Shown: positions 1-8,954, counted from the first letter of the stretch. The stretch is DNA of 64,000 nucleotides from Deltaproteobacteria bacterium (GCA_025363655.1 JANYDK010000040.1:62001-126000); one strand, 5' to 3'. The notes: generated by a model from the sequence alone, not told the origin. Translations and numbers: made by a program.

Positions 1-1
1 T

Positions 2-238
2 CATCTCGCGACGCTCCACGTCTTCGTCAACTTCGCCGATCACTGGGCGGCTTCGGTGACGGAACGACGGAGGCGCCTTCGCCTCGTCCGCGAGGAGCTG
101 GACGAGGTTACCGCCGGCTCGCACACCTGGGCCGCGCTCCGCTTGGGCGCTTCGGCGACGCAGCTCGATCCGAACAAGAAGAGCTGGGAGGACGCCGAGC
201 GCGCGCTCCATCATTTCGGCGCGGATCTGACGGGATAG
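2..238 (+). CDS. Unknown protein, C-terminal 78 residues (5' truncated by window edge)
   Basis: An open frame enters from the left edge and ends at TAG. It reads on from HLATLHVFVNFADHW, so the apparent GTG at 56 is not needed as a start. The visible part is charged and mostly helical (a run TERRRRLRLVREELDE, then a WAALRLGA segment). I do not recognise a family. It lies 5 bp upstream of the next gene on the same strand and ahead of a T6SS VgrG cassette, so a T6SS accessory role is possible but is inference from position only. Confidence 0.6.
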   Translation, partial: HLATLHVFVNFADHWAASVTERRRRLRLVREELDEVTAGSHTWAALRLGASATQLDPNKKSWEDAERALHHFGADLTG

Positions 239-243
239 CGGCG

Positions 244-921
244 ATGTCGCTTCTCGCCGGTGACCGGATCTCGATCCTCGCGCACGCGACCTGCGAATCG
301 GCGTACCAGCACCTGCGATTCGATCGGGACGAGAGCGACAGCTACCGTATCCAACTCGAAACCGGGGCCGCGTCCGGACGCGCGTTGACCCGCGCGCAGG
401 TGATGCCGGCTCTGCCAGTGGGAAGTCGTTGGACCGATGCGGTCGGCTGGGAGAGCTACGTCGTCTTCCCCTCGAACGAGCTCGAGAGCCCCGACGTCGC
501 GATCGTCGGTATCGAGTACGTCGTGCCGCATGCGACCCGCAACGCATATCCGGTGTTTGCCGGTGCGCTGGTGGCGATGGACGCGGTCCCAGGCATTCTC
601 CGCTCGATCGCCAAACGACTCGTGCCCGAGGGAGCCGAATCGCCGTCGAGCCCCGTCGAGGCGACCTACGGCGTCGTGACCTCCAAATCTCGCTCTCCCG
701 CCGAGCACCTCCCATGCGCAGCGTGGCTGTTGCAGGCAGCCGCGACGTCGTTCGAGGCCGACGATCCGCTCTTGGTCCGAACGCTGGTCTTGACCGAGGA
801 CGAGGTCCCGAAGGCGCGGCACCTCCTCTCGCGTTCACTCCTGCTCGGCACGGCCCCGCCCATTCGAAGCCGCTTCTCGGCATCTGCCCGTGCGGTGCTC
901 AGCCTCAAGGCAACGACGTAG
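244..921 (+). CDS. Conserved-looking hypothetical protein (225 aa)
   Basis: A 225-residue soluble protein with no signal peptide or membrane segment. It starts at ATG 5 bp after the preceding stop, so the two genes are probably co-transcribed. The sequence is a balanced mix of helix and strand segments (for example MPALPVGSRWTDAVGW and PDVAIVGIEYVVPHA) and reads like a real globular protein. I recognise no family. Overlapping frames on both strands (211-822 minus, 429-959 plus) have arginine-rich shadow composition. Its position just upstream of a VgrG module suggests, but does not show, a T6SS-associated role. Confidence 0.6.
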   Translation: MSLLAGDRISILAHATCESAYQHLRFDRDESDSYRIQLETGAASGRALTRAQVMPALPVGSRWTDAVGWESYVVFPSNELESPDVAIVGIEYVVPHATRNAYPVFAGALVAMDAVPGILRSIAKRLVPEGAESPSSPVEATYGVVTSKSRSPAEHLPCAAWLLQAAATSFEADDPLLVRTLVLTEDEVPKARHLLSRSLLLGTAPPIRSRFSASARAVLSLKATT

Positions 922-1275
922 CAGGGGCGATCCGCAACGCAGTCGGAAACAGGCAATGACGTAGGGTCGCCGCCCGCGGCCCGCTTTGCGCCCATCACGC
1001 GTCGTTCGGTGCGCTCCGTCGTTACCTCGGGCTCCTCGCCGCCGTAAATCACGTCGTGGTCATCGATTGGTCATCTGCGCTGGCGTAATGAATCGTCGCG
1101 CCTGACGACAGAAAAATGCTCGAAAGCGTCCACGCGACGCCCTGCTTCGATCTCGATCTCGAGTTTCGACTCATCCACCAAGACCCGTCGCGGACGTCCG
1201 CGGCGAGGTGCCCGAAAGCGAGAAGTCATCATGCGTTTCGACCGATCACGCCCTTGCCTCGAGACGAGGTGAGCG
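922..1275. other. Intergenic gap, no gene supported
   Basis: About 350 bp lie between the unknown 225-residue gene and the four-repeat protein. The open frames here are short and of shadow composition. A modestly AT-richer patch around 1060-1120 (containing catcgattggtcatc and gacagaaaaatgc) is the most promoter-like stretch, but I cannot identify convincing -35/-10 boxes. The gap probably separates two transcription units. Confidence 0.4.
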
Positions 1276-2532
1276 ATGTCCGCTCACATCAGGAACTCGA
1301 CGGTCGACGATGATTCCGCGGCCACGCTCTCGCTCCTCGACTACGCCTCGCTTTCGATGGGGTTGGAGGTCGTTCCCCACCGCGCGCTCGAGGTCTTCGC
1401 CTGCTTCGGTCTCGACGCGACGACCGGTCCGAGGGCGATGGGCGCCTGGAGCGTGTGGCTGAAGAGCGAGCCACGTGCCGCTGCCGAGTGCACGCAGATG
1501 CGAGCTCGCATGCGGGCGCACTGGGAACGTTGGGACGCCCACGCGTGGGCAATGAAGATGACGCCCAGCCCATCGGACCCTGGCGAGCCGGTCGTCGAGT
1601 CGCGTCGCGAAGAGAGGTCTCAGGTGCGGACGCGCCAGAGGGAAGGGCTCTCCGATTCGCCGAAGATTGCCGGCGCAACCTTGCCCGCTTCGGTCCATCT
1701 CGCTCCGCTCGGTTGCCGAAGCCTGTCGCTCTCGACCATTGACCTGGCTTCGCTTTCGATGGCGCTCGAGGTCTTGCCCGAGCGGGCCGTCGACGTGCTC
1801 GCGACGTTCGGTGCGCGCACCGAGTCGGCGCGAGCTGCGGCCAAAGGCGCGCTGGCCGTCTTGATCGAGTCGTCGCAGCTCGACAGGGCGCAGTGGGAGC
1901 GAATGCGCGCGTCGATGCGCGATCATTGGCGTCGTTGGGCGGCTGCCAACCCGAAGGTCACCGCGGCGCTGAAGCACAGGCCTCGCAAGAGCTACGTGCG
2001 GCCCGCTCGATTCTTGCCGCCCGTCGTCGAGACCACGGTCGCGGCTCCGCTGCCTTCGCCTCCGCCGGCCGTGCTCTCTCTCGTCGACTATGCCCGGATG
2101 AGGCGTGAGCTCGACAGGACGCCGCATCGCGCGGACGCGATTCACGGTGCGTATGGGCTCGATCGGCTCACTGCCGAGCGCGAGCTGGCCGCCTGGACGC
2201 GAAGGTTGCAAGAACATCCGGACGAGCGCGCCCAGCTTGCGCAGCTCTGGTCGGAGCTGGAGGCCGCGCAGGCGCCGCTCGCGCAGAGACCCGCTCCGAG
2301 CACGTCGACGCCGCCGATCGATCTCTTCACGTACTCGGTCCTGTGCGTCGAGCTCGATATTGATCCGAGCCGTTCCGAGCTCATCTACACTCGCGTCGGC
2401 TTGACCGATCCGGCAGCACGCGAACGGGCTCACACCCATTGGCAGGCTCGTTTCGAGGTCGATCCAGCGGCGCGCAGCGAGTGGTTCATGCAGGTCGATC
2501 GTCTGCGGCGCAATTGGCGCAAGACGAGCTGA
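1276..2532 (+). CDS. Four-repeat protein upstream of VgrG (possible T6SS adaptor)
   Basis: The 418-residue protein contains four diverged copies of one ~65-70 residue unit, at about residues 18-86, 151-220, 266-330 and 348-418. Each opens with a pattern like LSLLDYASLSMGLEV or VLSLVDYARMRRELD, followed by xPxRAxxVxxxFGLD, an alpha-helical middle and an end close to MRARMRAHWERW. Proline-rich linkers separate the units. No signal peptide is present. The start ATG has a purine-rich GAGGTGAG just upstream. VgrG begins 75 bp after its stop on the same strand. T6SS adaptors and chaperones commonly sit directly beside vgrG, so an adaptor or spike-loading role is a fair inference. I know no named family for this repeat. 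Confidence 0.7.
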   Translation: MSAHIRNSTVDDDSAATLSLLDYASLSMGLEVVPHRALEVFACFGLDATTGPRAMGAWSVWLKSEPRAAAECTQMRARMRAHWERWDAHAWAMKMTPSPSDPGEPVVESRREERSQVRTRQREGLSDSPKIAGATLPASVHLAPLGCRSLSLSTIDLASLSMALEVLPERAVDVLATFGARTESARAAAKGALAVLIESSQLDRAQWERMRASMRDHWRRWAAANPKVTAALKHRPRKSYVRPARFLPPVVETTVAAPLPSPPPAVLSLVDYARMRRELDRTPHRADAIHGAYGLDRLTAERELAAWTRRLQEHPDERAQLAQLWSELEAAQAPLAQRPAPSTSTPPIDLFTYSVLCVELDIDPSRSELIYTRVGLTDPAARERAHTHWQARFEVDPAARSEWFMQVDRLRRNWRKTS

Positions 2533-2607
2533 CCTCCAGGTCGGCGCCCAGGTCCGCGCCCACGTCGGCGATGGGCGACGATCGGGGGAGAGAGAGAGCA
2601 TTCGGCA

Positions 2608-5223
2608 ATGGCATCCACGCGACACGACAATTTCATCGTCGAGCTCACCGCCGGCCCGCATGGACCGGGCGCGCTCACCGTGACCTCCGCGCGCGGGCGC
2701 GAGCGGGTCTCCGGCGGGTACTCGTTCGAAGTGCATGCGCATACCGATCTCGATCCCAAGAAGCTCGCCTCCGTGCTCGGTGGCCCGGCTCGCCTCGTCC
2801 TCGGCCCTTCGGGAAAGGAGCGAGTGGTGAGCGGCATCATCGCCGGCATCAACTCGGTCGGCGAGACGCGCGACGACTTTCGCCGCTCGTACTCTTTCCG
2901 CCTCGTGCCGCGATGGTTTCGTCTGCGACACCGCCGCGACTCGCGCATCTTCCAACACTCGACCCTCGAGCAGATCGTCGGCGCCGTGCTCGACACCCAC
3001 GGAGTCGCGCACCGCTTTCAGCGCTCGCACGTCTCGCCGATTCGGGAGTACGTGACGCAATTCGAAGAGACGGATCAAACCTTCGTGCAGCGCCTCCTCG
3101 CCGAGGCAGGGCTCTTCTTCCATTTCGAGCAGCCAAGCGACGCGAACGGCGGAGCCGACAAGGCTTCGGCGACCGAGACGATGGTCATCGCGGACGAGCC
3201 CTCGTCGTACTTCCCCATCGGCGACGAGCGCACGCTGCGTATCCACGCCGACCGGCAGATGGTGCGCGACGACGAGACCGTGCACCGCTTCTCCGAGCGG
3301 CTCACGCTCCGGCCCGAATCGGCGATGTTTCGCGACTACGATCCGGGGAAGCCCGGGACCGACCTGCGCGCGGTGGCTTCGGTCGGGCGCCCGTCGCCAT
3401 GCGAGATCTACGAGCACGGCGGGCGGCATCTCGAGGCAGGCTGGGATCACGAGCAGGGTCGCGCGGCGCTGCGCCTCGGTCAGGCGCGCAAGCTCGCACA
3501 GGTGAGCAGCGGGACGAGCTCGTGCATGCGGCTCTCGGCTGGCGCCCACTTCGCGCTCGAGGACGAACGTGGTGGTGGCGAGTACGACGGCGAGTACGTC
3601 GTCACACACGTGAGCCACCAGGTGACGGCCACCGCGGGTCACGGGGCTTCGTACGTCAACTCGTTCCGCGTCGTTCCGCGCACGGTCGCCTTCGTGCCGA
3701 CGCCGAAGCGTCGTCGTCGCGTGAGCTCGTGCCTGACGGCGACGGTGGTCGGTCCGAAGGGTGAAGAGATCTTCGTCAACGGCCTCGGGCAGATCATGGT
3801 GCAGTTCGCTTTCGATCGGCAGGGCCGTAGCGACGAGCACAGCTCCTGCTGGCTCCGCGTGCTGCAGGCGTGGGCCGGCTCGCAATTCGGCGTGCAGTTC
3901 ACGCCGCGCGTCGGGATGGAGGTGCTCGTCGGCTTCGACGGTGGCGATCCGAACAAGCCGGTCGTGCTCGGCACCGTCGCCAACGGCACGCACGGCCAAC
4001 CGTTCGGGCTCAAGGACAAGTCGAAATCGGGAATCGTCACCAAGACGTACGGCGGCGTTGGCTCGAACGCGCTCGTCTTCGACGACGCGAAGGGCAAGGA
4101 AACGCTCGAGCTTCGCGGTCAACGGATGGTGACGGTCTCGTCGGGCGACGACTATCGTCTCTCGGTCGGCGGACGCGCGGTGACGGTCGTGAGCGGCAAC
4201 CTGTCGTCGACCGTGAAGGGGTCGCACAAGGACGAGGTCGACGGCATCCGCATGAGCGTGGTCAACGGGAGCCGCGTCGACGTGGTGAACGGGCCATTCA
4301 CCGAGACGATCGGCGGGAACGCCAACAGCGAAGTGCGCGGCGATTTCGTCGTCAAGGCGAAGCAGCGTCTCGTCCTGAGCGGCGAGACGGGGATGAGCTT
4401 GACCGTGGGCTCGCCGAAGCAGACCGGCGAAGGGGGGATGTTCGTCTATGGAAGGGCCTCGGTCGGCGCCAGCGACACCGTGCAGATCAACGCCCTCCAC
4501 GGCGTGACGATCCTCTGCGGCACGAGCGAGCTCAAGATCCTGCCGGACAAGATCGTCCTCAACGCCGACACCATCGAGCTGAAGGCGAAGAAGGGGCTCT
4601 CTGCGTCGAGTGGCGACAAGGGTCCGAGCCTGGTCATCAACGAAGAGGCCACGCTCTCGTCGAAGAAGATCACCCTGCTCGGCGAAAAGGGGACGATTCG
4701 TCTCGACGACAAGGGCGCGTCGATGAGCGGTGACGACGTCGCCATCTCGGCCGCCCCCGAAGAGCGACCGAAGCCGAAGGACGAGGAGGAAGAGAAGAAG
4801 ACGAAGAAAATGATCGTGCAGCTGACCGACGCCGACATGAAGCCGATCGCCGGCAAGAAGTACCACGTGCTGGTGAAGGGTCAGACGATCGAAGGCACTA
4901 CCGACGGCGACGGCGTCGTCGAGCAGCTCGTGCCGCGGAGCGCGGACGCAGCGACGATCGTCCTCTGGACCGACACCTATCCGACGGGTCCGCAGCGGCG
5001 CTACGACGTCGAGCTTCTCGCGGCGATGCCGCCGGTCGACTCCGTGCGCGGCGCCAAGCTGCGGATGCGGAACCTCGGGTACTACGCGGGCGCGATCGAT
5101 GACGACGACAACGCCGACTACGCCAAGGCGCTCGTCGCGCTGCAGGTCGACTTCGGCCTCGATCGCACCGGCAAGCTCGACGCGCCGACGATCGAGAAGC
5201 TCGAGTACGTGCACACGTCTTGA
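2608..5223 (+). CDS. vgrG: Type VI secretion tip protein VgrG with C-terminal peptidoglycan-binding-like domain
   Basis: VgrG forms the trimeric spike on the Hcp tube and carries effectors out of the cell. The N-terminal gp27-like part spans roughly residues 1-370. The gp5-like OB fold (about 377-465) has the typical GLGQIMVQFAFDRQG, SCWLRVLQAWAGSQFG and VLVGFDGGDPNKPVVLG blocks. A repetitive beta-helix needle follows to about 700. After a charged hinge (KPKDEEEEKKTKK, about 721) come an Ig-like strand region and a terminal segment (about 811-871) with LRMRNLGYYAG...LQVDFGLDRTGKLD, which matches the PG_binding_1 helical fold. The ATG follows a GGGGGAGAGAG Shine-Dalgarno. At 871 residues it is longer than a plain VgrG because of this extension. 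It is the best-supported gene of the cassette. Confidence 0.95.
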   Translation: MASTRHDNFIVELTAGPHGPGALTVTSARGRERVSGGYSFEVHAHTDLDPKKLASVLGGPARLVLGPSGKERVVSGIIAGINSVGETRDDFRRSYSFRLVPRWFRLRHRRDSRIFQHSTLEQIVGAVLDTHGVAHRFQRSHVSPIREYVTQFEETDQTFVQRLLAEAGLFFHFEQPSDANGGADKASATETMVIADEPSSYFPIGDERTLRIHADRQMVRDDETVHRFSERLTLRPESAMFRDYDPGKPGTDLRAVASVGRPSPCEIYEHGGRHLEAGWDHEQGRAALRLGQARKLAQVSSGTSSCMRLSAGAHFALEDERGGGEYDGEYVVTHVSHQVTATAGHGASYVNSFRVVPRTVAFVPTPKRRRRVSSCLTATVVGPKGEEIFVNGLGQIMVQFAFDRQGRSDEHSSCWLRVLQAWAGSQFGVQFTPRVGMEVLVGFDGGDPNKPVVLGTVANGTHGQPFGLKDKSKSGIVTKTYGGVGSNALVFDDAKGKETLELRGQRMVTVSSGDDYRLSVGGRAVTVVSGNLSSTVKGSHKDEVDGIRMSVVNGSRVDVVNGPFTETIGGNANSEVRGDFVVKAKQRLVLSGETGMSLTVGSPKQTGEGGMFVYGRASVGASDTVQINALHGVTILCGTSELKILPDKIVLNADTIELKAKKGLSASSGDKGPSLVINEEATLSSKKITLLGEKGTIRLDDKGASMSGDDVAISAAPEERPKPKDEEEEKKTKKMIVQLTDADMKPIAGKKYHVLVKGQTIEGTTDGDGVVEQLVPRSADAATIVLWTDTYPTGPQRRYDVELLAAMPPVDSVRGAKLRMRNLGYYAGAIDDDDNADYAKALVALQVDFGLDRTGKLDAPTIEKLEYVHTS

Positions 5224-5265
5224 GGCAGAGGCGAGCGCTTGGAAGGAGACCGAAAGGAAGCACCG

Positions 5266-5727
5266 ATGGCCAGCCCCGACGACGATCCGCCGCCCGACGA
5301 TCCCGTGCCCGCCCCCGGCGTGGGCGTCGAGGACATGGTCGAGTTCATCAACGGCAACCTGCTCGAGGAGCACATCTGCTTCGACGAAGACGACAACCCG
5401 GTCGGCGACGAGCTCGATGAGGCTTTCTGGATCGCCGGACGCGGTCACCTCGAGTCGATCGACTTTTACAACGCGAGCGCCGACGACGGTTCGAGCGACG
5501 ATGGAGCGAGCGCTGGCGGAGGCTCGGACGACGGTGCATCGGCCGGCGCGAGTGACGGCGTGGACCCGCCGCTGTTCGAATTCGGTACCAACGACGTCTG
5601 GGGACCGGCGGAGACGACCGACGACCCGACGCAGGACGCGGCCGACGTCTCGGCGGATCCCCCGAAGGCCGATCCGGACGCGGGCAACACGGGCGGTCAG
5701 AGTGGTGACCCGGGAGCAGGATCATGA
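5266..5727 (+). CDS. Acidic low-complexity protein between VgrG and cargo (153 aa)
   Basis: A very acidic protein of 153 residues. An N-terminal globular-looking part (VEDMVEFINGNLLEEHICFD, then a region with ELDEAFWIAG) is followed by a disordered Asp/Ser/Gly/Ala-rich tail. I chose ATG 5266 because AAGGAAG sits 5 bp upstream; a TTG at 5239 would add nine residues. Its TGA overlaps the ATG of the next gene (ATGA), so the two are translationally coupled. Placement between VgrG and the large downstream protein, plus the strong negative charge, suggests a small chaperone or linker for the cargo. This is inference; I recognise no family. Confidence 0.65.
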   Translation: MASPDDDPPPDDPVPAPGVGVEDMVEFINGNLLEEHICFDEDDNPVGDELDEAFWIAGRGHLESIDFYNASADDGSSDDGASAGGGSDDGASAGASDGVDPPLFEFGTNDVWGPAETTDDPTQDAADVSADPPKADPDAGNTGGQSGDPGAGS

Positions 5728-8366
5728 CGGACTGGCAAGACGGCGATCGCACGGTCGAATCGATCCTCGGCGCGTATCTGTTCCCCGAAGACGAAGAGCC
5801 GCCGAAGGCCACGTCGGCGACGACCGGAAAGGACAGCAACGACGGCACGGGACAGCCTGCAGGCGCAGCAGATCCGGCGCCGCCGCCTTCGGCCGGTGGC
5901 GGAGGAGGACAAGCGCAACCCGTGCAAGCGCACGCGCCTCCCAAGCGCGTCCCGAAGTGGGACGGCCCCGAGTATCTCGCGCGGCCTTCGCCGGAGACGA
6001 TCGAGGTGCCGTTCCCCGACAAGGTCGACAAGCCGCAAGATCGGACGCCGCAGGAGCTGACCAAGGAAGAGGCCGACGCGCTCCTCATCCCCGACACCTT
6101 CAAGGCCAACGCAGCGTTCCGCGTCGCTTTCGGCTACAAAATCCCCTGGTGCAAGCGGCTCGAGCCGACCGAAGACAAGACGAAAGATCTCGTCGCCATC
6201 ATCAAGGAGGTTCGCGATCGCATCGCCAAGGTGCCGGTCGTCGGCCTCAACGCCAGTGATCCCGCGGCGAACGCCGTCACGTCGTCGAGCATCGACGGCA
6301 ACTATGGCAAGCGCATCGAGCTCACCTTCTGGAACGGGTTCCAGCTGCAGTTCAACGTCACCTATGGCGGCGTCGCCCACGACGTGTCGAAGAAGGCGCA
6401 GTGGACCTCCGACGATCCGACGATCGCCAGCGTCGATGCCACCGGGAAGATCGCGACCAAGAAGAAGGAGGGCACGACCAACGTCAAGGCGACGTGGAAG
6501 TCGGTCTCGCAGACGGTCGAGGTCAACGTCAGCACGAAGAATGCCGCGCACGCCAGCAAGTCGACGATCGCCAACCGCGGCAACGCGGCGAAGCTCGGCG
6601 CGCTCAACTGGACGGCGTATCAACCGCCGAAGCTGGTGGGCTGGGTCTTCGATGAAGAGCAGTCGACGATGGGGCCGAGCTACTACTTCCAGTTCGACAA
6701 GTTCGTCGAGGCGATGAGCAAGAACGTCGGCGAGGCGTGGAAGGTGTGGACGATCTTGCGAAAAATCTCGCAGGAAGGAAGCTCGGCCTCGATCAACACC
6801 TACGACGGCATGGTGCTGACGCTCGGCTCCGGCAACGCCGCCGCCGGCGCCTTCAACGTCCTCGCCGAGGCGAGCGCGCGATCGAAAGAGGTGCGCAAGT
6901 TCCTCTATCTCTGCGGGCTCAAGGTGGAGTGGATGCCGGCCGCGCAGACGCCCGAGCGCATTCCCCACGCGATCTCGTTCGTCGATCTGAGCGACGAGTC
7001 GAAGCCGCGCATTCTCTACTTCGACAACGTGTTCCACTTCTATGGCTACGCCGTAGGACGCATCCCCGGCAGCAAGGTGGCCGAGCCCGTACGTCCCTTC
7101 GAGGCTCCGGCGACGGCGCCGACGATGCCCGACGGCATGAGCAAGTACGACGTCAACGAGAAGAAGTACCTCGTGACCAACGTCGGAGGCCCGCATCCGT
7201 TCACGGCCTTCCGTCACCTCACGCCGCTGACGAAGCCGCCGAGCGACGAGTACGGTCTGAAGAAGAACAACATCGAGCTCCTCCACGCCATCATCTCTCT
7301 TCGCTCGAGCTTCACGCCGGCGACGGGGAAGGTCTTTTTCGACATCGATTGGGAGAAGTCGGTCGGTCACGTCGATCACGGCATCCCTGCGTCGGCCGCG
7401 TCGGGTGGAAAGGACGTGGCGATCGGGCTCCTCTCGGTCTTCGTCTACTGCGGAATGATCGCGCACAACTGGGGCTTCGGAAGCCAGGTCGCGAACGGCA
7501 TCAAGGCGGCGAAGGACAAGACGGGACTGCCGGGCTTCGTCCAGCGCTACTTGAGTGACGACGAGCAGCGCATCGTGAAATCAGGCGCGGCAGACGATCA
7601 CAACCGCAACGCCCTCATCGCCAAGGCCTGCGCACGCGGCGTCGCCGTGCTCCTCGAGCGCTTCCGCATCGCGACCGCGATCGAGCGCTTCAAGAGGAAT
7701 CCGAAGGGTGGCCCGATTCTCTACGAACCGCTCGAGAGGATGAAAGGCGCCGGCTGGTGGGGCTATGGCCGCGTCATCAACTACTGGCGCGAGATGTACA
7801 CCGGCTTGCCGCTCAAGGGCGAGAAGGTGCGCACGCGCCTCGAGAACTGGAAGAAGTTCGCCACGGCGCCTCGCGATGCGCAGTCGCTCTTCGATCATTA
7901 CAAAGTCGACGCCAACGACTACGTCAAGCTGGTGGCGGCAGAAGGTCTCCTCAAGTTGAAGGACGCCGACGGCGTCTGGTCGGACGGCTTCAGCATCGTG
8001 CCGAAGACCGACGGCAAGTTCGACGCGACGAAGTTCTACGCCAAGGACTACACCGACGGCTCGAACACCGGGAACGCATCGGGGAGCTACGGCGGCGATG
8101 GCAGCGCCTACTTCTGCGTCGGTCCGACCGCTCGGCTCACCGACCTGCCGGCGATCGTCCGTCGGTTCGCGCGCGGCTTCCAGATCGAGGGAGTGATCAC
8201 GCCGGAGGCGAACAAGATCTTCGTGGTTTGGCGCGTCACCACGCCGACCGACGCCAACGTCGGGAAAATCGTCCTCACGAACGCGCTCGGAGAGTTCGTC
8301 GATGACAAGCGCGCGGCGCAGGCCGGGCCCGTCTTCTTCGACGCCAACCCGTGGGAGAAGAAGTAG
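5724..8366 (+). CDS. Candidate T6SS cargo/effector with BIG2-like domain (880 aa)
   Basis: The 880-residue protein starts inside the stop of the acidic gene (ATGA overlap). It has a disordered Pro/Gly/Ala-rich N-terminus (about 30-80) and a BIG2/Ig-like domain at about 199-274 with the family pattern WTSDDPTIASVDATGKI. The rest is a large globular part of unknown family. Residues around 350-370 contain SQEG (E351), SINTYDG and LTLGSG, an arrangement I find reminiscent of lysozyme-like folds, where a Glu precedes a beta hairpin. That is weak and speculative. A hydrophobic patch VAIGLLSVFVYCGMIAH lies near residue 570. No signal peptide is present, as expected for T6SS cargo. Gene order after vgrG is the main argument for an effector role. 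Confidence 0.7.
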   Translation: MTDWQDGDRTVESILGAYLFPEDEEPPKATSATTGKDSNDGTGQPAGAADPAPPPSAGGGGGQAQPVQAHAPPKRVPKWDGPEYLARPSPETIEVPFPDKVDKPQDRTPQELTKEEADALLIPDTFKANAAFRVAFGYKIPWCKRLEPTEDKTKDLVAIIKEVRDRIAKVPVVGLNASDPAANAVTSSSIDGNYGKRIELTFWNGFQLQFNVTYGGVAHDVSKKAQWTSDDPTIASVDATGKIATKKKEGTTNVKATWKSVSQTVEVNVSTKNAAHASKSTIANRGNAAKLGALNWTAYQPPKLVGWVFDEEQSTMGPSYYFQFDKFVEAMSKNVGEAWKVWTILRKISQEGSSASINTYDGMVLTLGSGNAAAGAFNVLAEASARSKEVRKFLYLCGLKVEWMPAAQTPERIPHAISFVDLSDESKPRILYFDNVFHFYGYAVGRIPGSKVAEPVRPFEAPATAPTMPDGMSKYDVNEKKYLVTNVGGPHPFTAFRHLTPLTKPPSDEYGLKKNNIELLHAIISLRSSFTPATGKVFFDIDWEKSVGHVDHGIPASAASGGKDVAIGLLSVFVYCGMIAHNWGFGSQVANGIKAAKDKTGLPGFVQRYLSDDEQRIVKSGAADDHNRNALIAKACARGVAVLLERFRIATAIERFKRNPKGGPILYEPLERMKGAGWWGYGRVINYWREMYTGLPLKGEKVRTRLENWKKFATAPRDAQSLFDHYKVDANDYVKLVAAEGLLKLKDADGVWSDGFSIVPKTDGKFDATKFYAKDYTDGSNTGNASGSYGGDGSAYFCVGPTARLTDLPAIVRRFARGFQIEGVITPEANKIFVVWRVTTPTDANVGKIVLTNALGEFVDDKRAAQAGPVFFDANPWEKK

Positions 8367-8375
8367 CGCGAGCGG

Positions 8376-8582
8376 TCAGCTGAGTCTCTGCCCGCGCAGC
8401 ATGTCGTAGAGCGTCCGTCGGCTCACACCGAGAATGCGTGCGATGCTCATGCACCGCCGTCGCGAGGTGACCACGCATTCGGCGAACATGCACATGGCAA
8501 GCAGCTCCCTCGACGCTCTCTCTCTGGCGATGTCCGTGCTGCTCCTCACGGTCGCCTGCACCCGGCCCTCGACCAAGTCCAT
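8376..8582 (-). pseudogene. Fis-type helix-turn-helix remnant (NtrC-family C-terminus)
   Basis: On the minus strand the last ~45 residues before the stop read like the C-terminal DNA-binding domain of sigma-54 enhancer-binding proteins: RASRELLAMCMFAE, then MSIARILGVSRRTLYDMLRG, with the classic ARxLGVSRRTLY recognition-helix pattern. Upstream of this segment the frame (possible ATG at 8582) does not contain the expected AAA+ domain, and a plus-strand lipoprotein gene occupies that DNA. I read it as a truncated leftover of a larger regulator. It could also be a 68-residue stand-alone HTH protein. It ends 10 bp beyond the convergent stop of the T6SS cargo gene. Confidence 0.35.
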
Positions 8583-8898
8583 CGCTGCCGACGACGCTCG
8601 CATCACCGCGTCGAGCACCAGCACGGTGCCGACATCGCCCCCGCCCATCCCATCGCCCGACGATCGCGGCACATGTGTCTGGGCCCTCTCGTCTCCCGTC
8701 GACGGAGTACGCGAAATCTGTCGCGACGACGAGAAGCGCGTCGACTGCATTGCCGATCCGGTGCACCTCTCGGCGACCTTCACGAGCGGCGCCGATTGCC
8801 GATCGACCGGCTTTCCCTGCGTGGGAACCACGTGGGGCGCCTCGAGTCGACGCAAGATGGCAGACGGCGGTTGCCCGCCAGGTTCGGAGTTGCCGTGA
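8488..8898 (+). CDS. Small cysteine-containing lipoprotein, candidate immunity partner
   Basis: An exported protein of about 136 residues. A hydrophobic stretch ending LSLAMSVLLLTVAC gives a lipobox (TVAC). A Ser/Thr/Pro linker follows, then a compact domain with six cysteines (GTCVW, EICRDD, VDCIAD, GADCRSTGFPC, GGCPPG), a pattern I associate with small secreted myxobacterial proteins. The start is uncertain: ATG 8488 or 8494 avoids the antisense HTH remnant, while ATG 8434 would add an arginine-rich n-region. It lies ~120 bp downstream of the candidate T6SS cargo on the same strand. A small periplasmic lipoprotein in that position fits an immunity protein, by context only. Confidence 0.5.
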   Translation: MHMASSSLDALSLAMSVLLLTVACTRPSTKSIAADDARITASSTSTVPTSPPPIPSPDDRGTCVWALSSPVDGVREICRDDEKRVDCIADPVHLSATFTSGADCRSTGFPCVGTTWGASSRRKMADGGCPPGSELP

Positions 8899-8954
8899 GC
8901 TACCGAAGCGTGAGGTCGATGACGTTCTGGTGCAGACGCATCTTCGATGCCTGC

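Noticed and set aside
1246-5448. A 1400-codon open frame on the minus strand
   Set aside because: It lies antisense to the four-repeat protein and VgrG. Its composition (Arg/Val/Asp/His rich, no recognisable domain) is that of a GC-driven shadow frame; the plus-strand proteins have clear repeats and T6SS domains.
1-8366. A complete type VI secretion system
   Set aside because: Only the spike VgrG and surrounding unknowns are visible. Sheath, baseplate, membrane complex, Hcp and ClpV genes are absent from the window.
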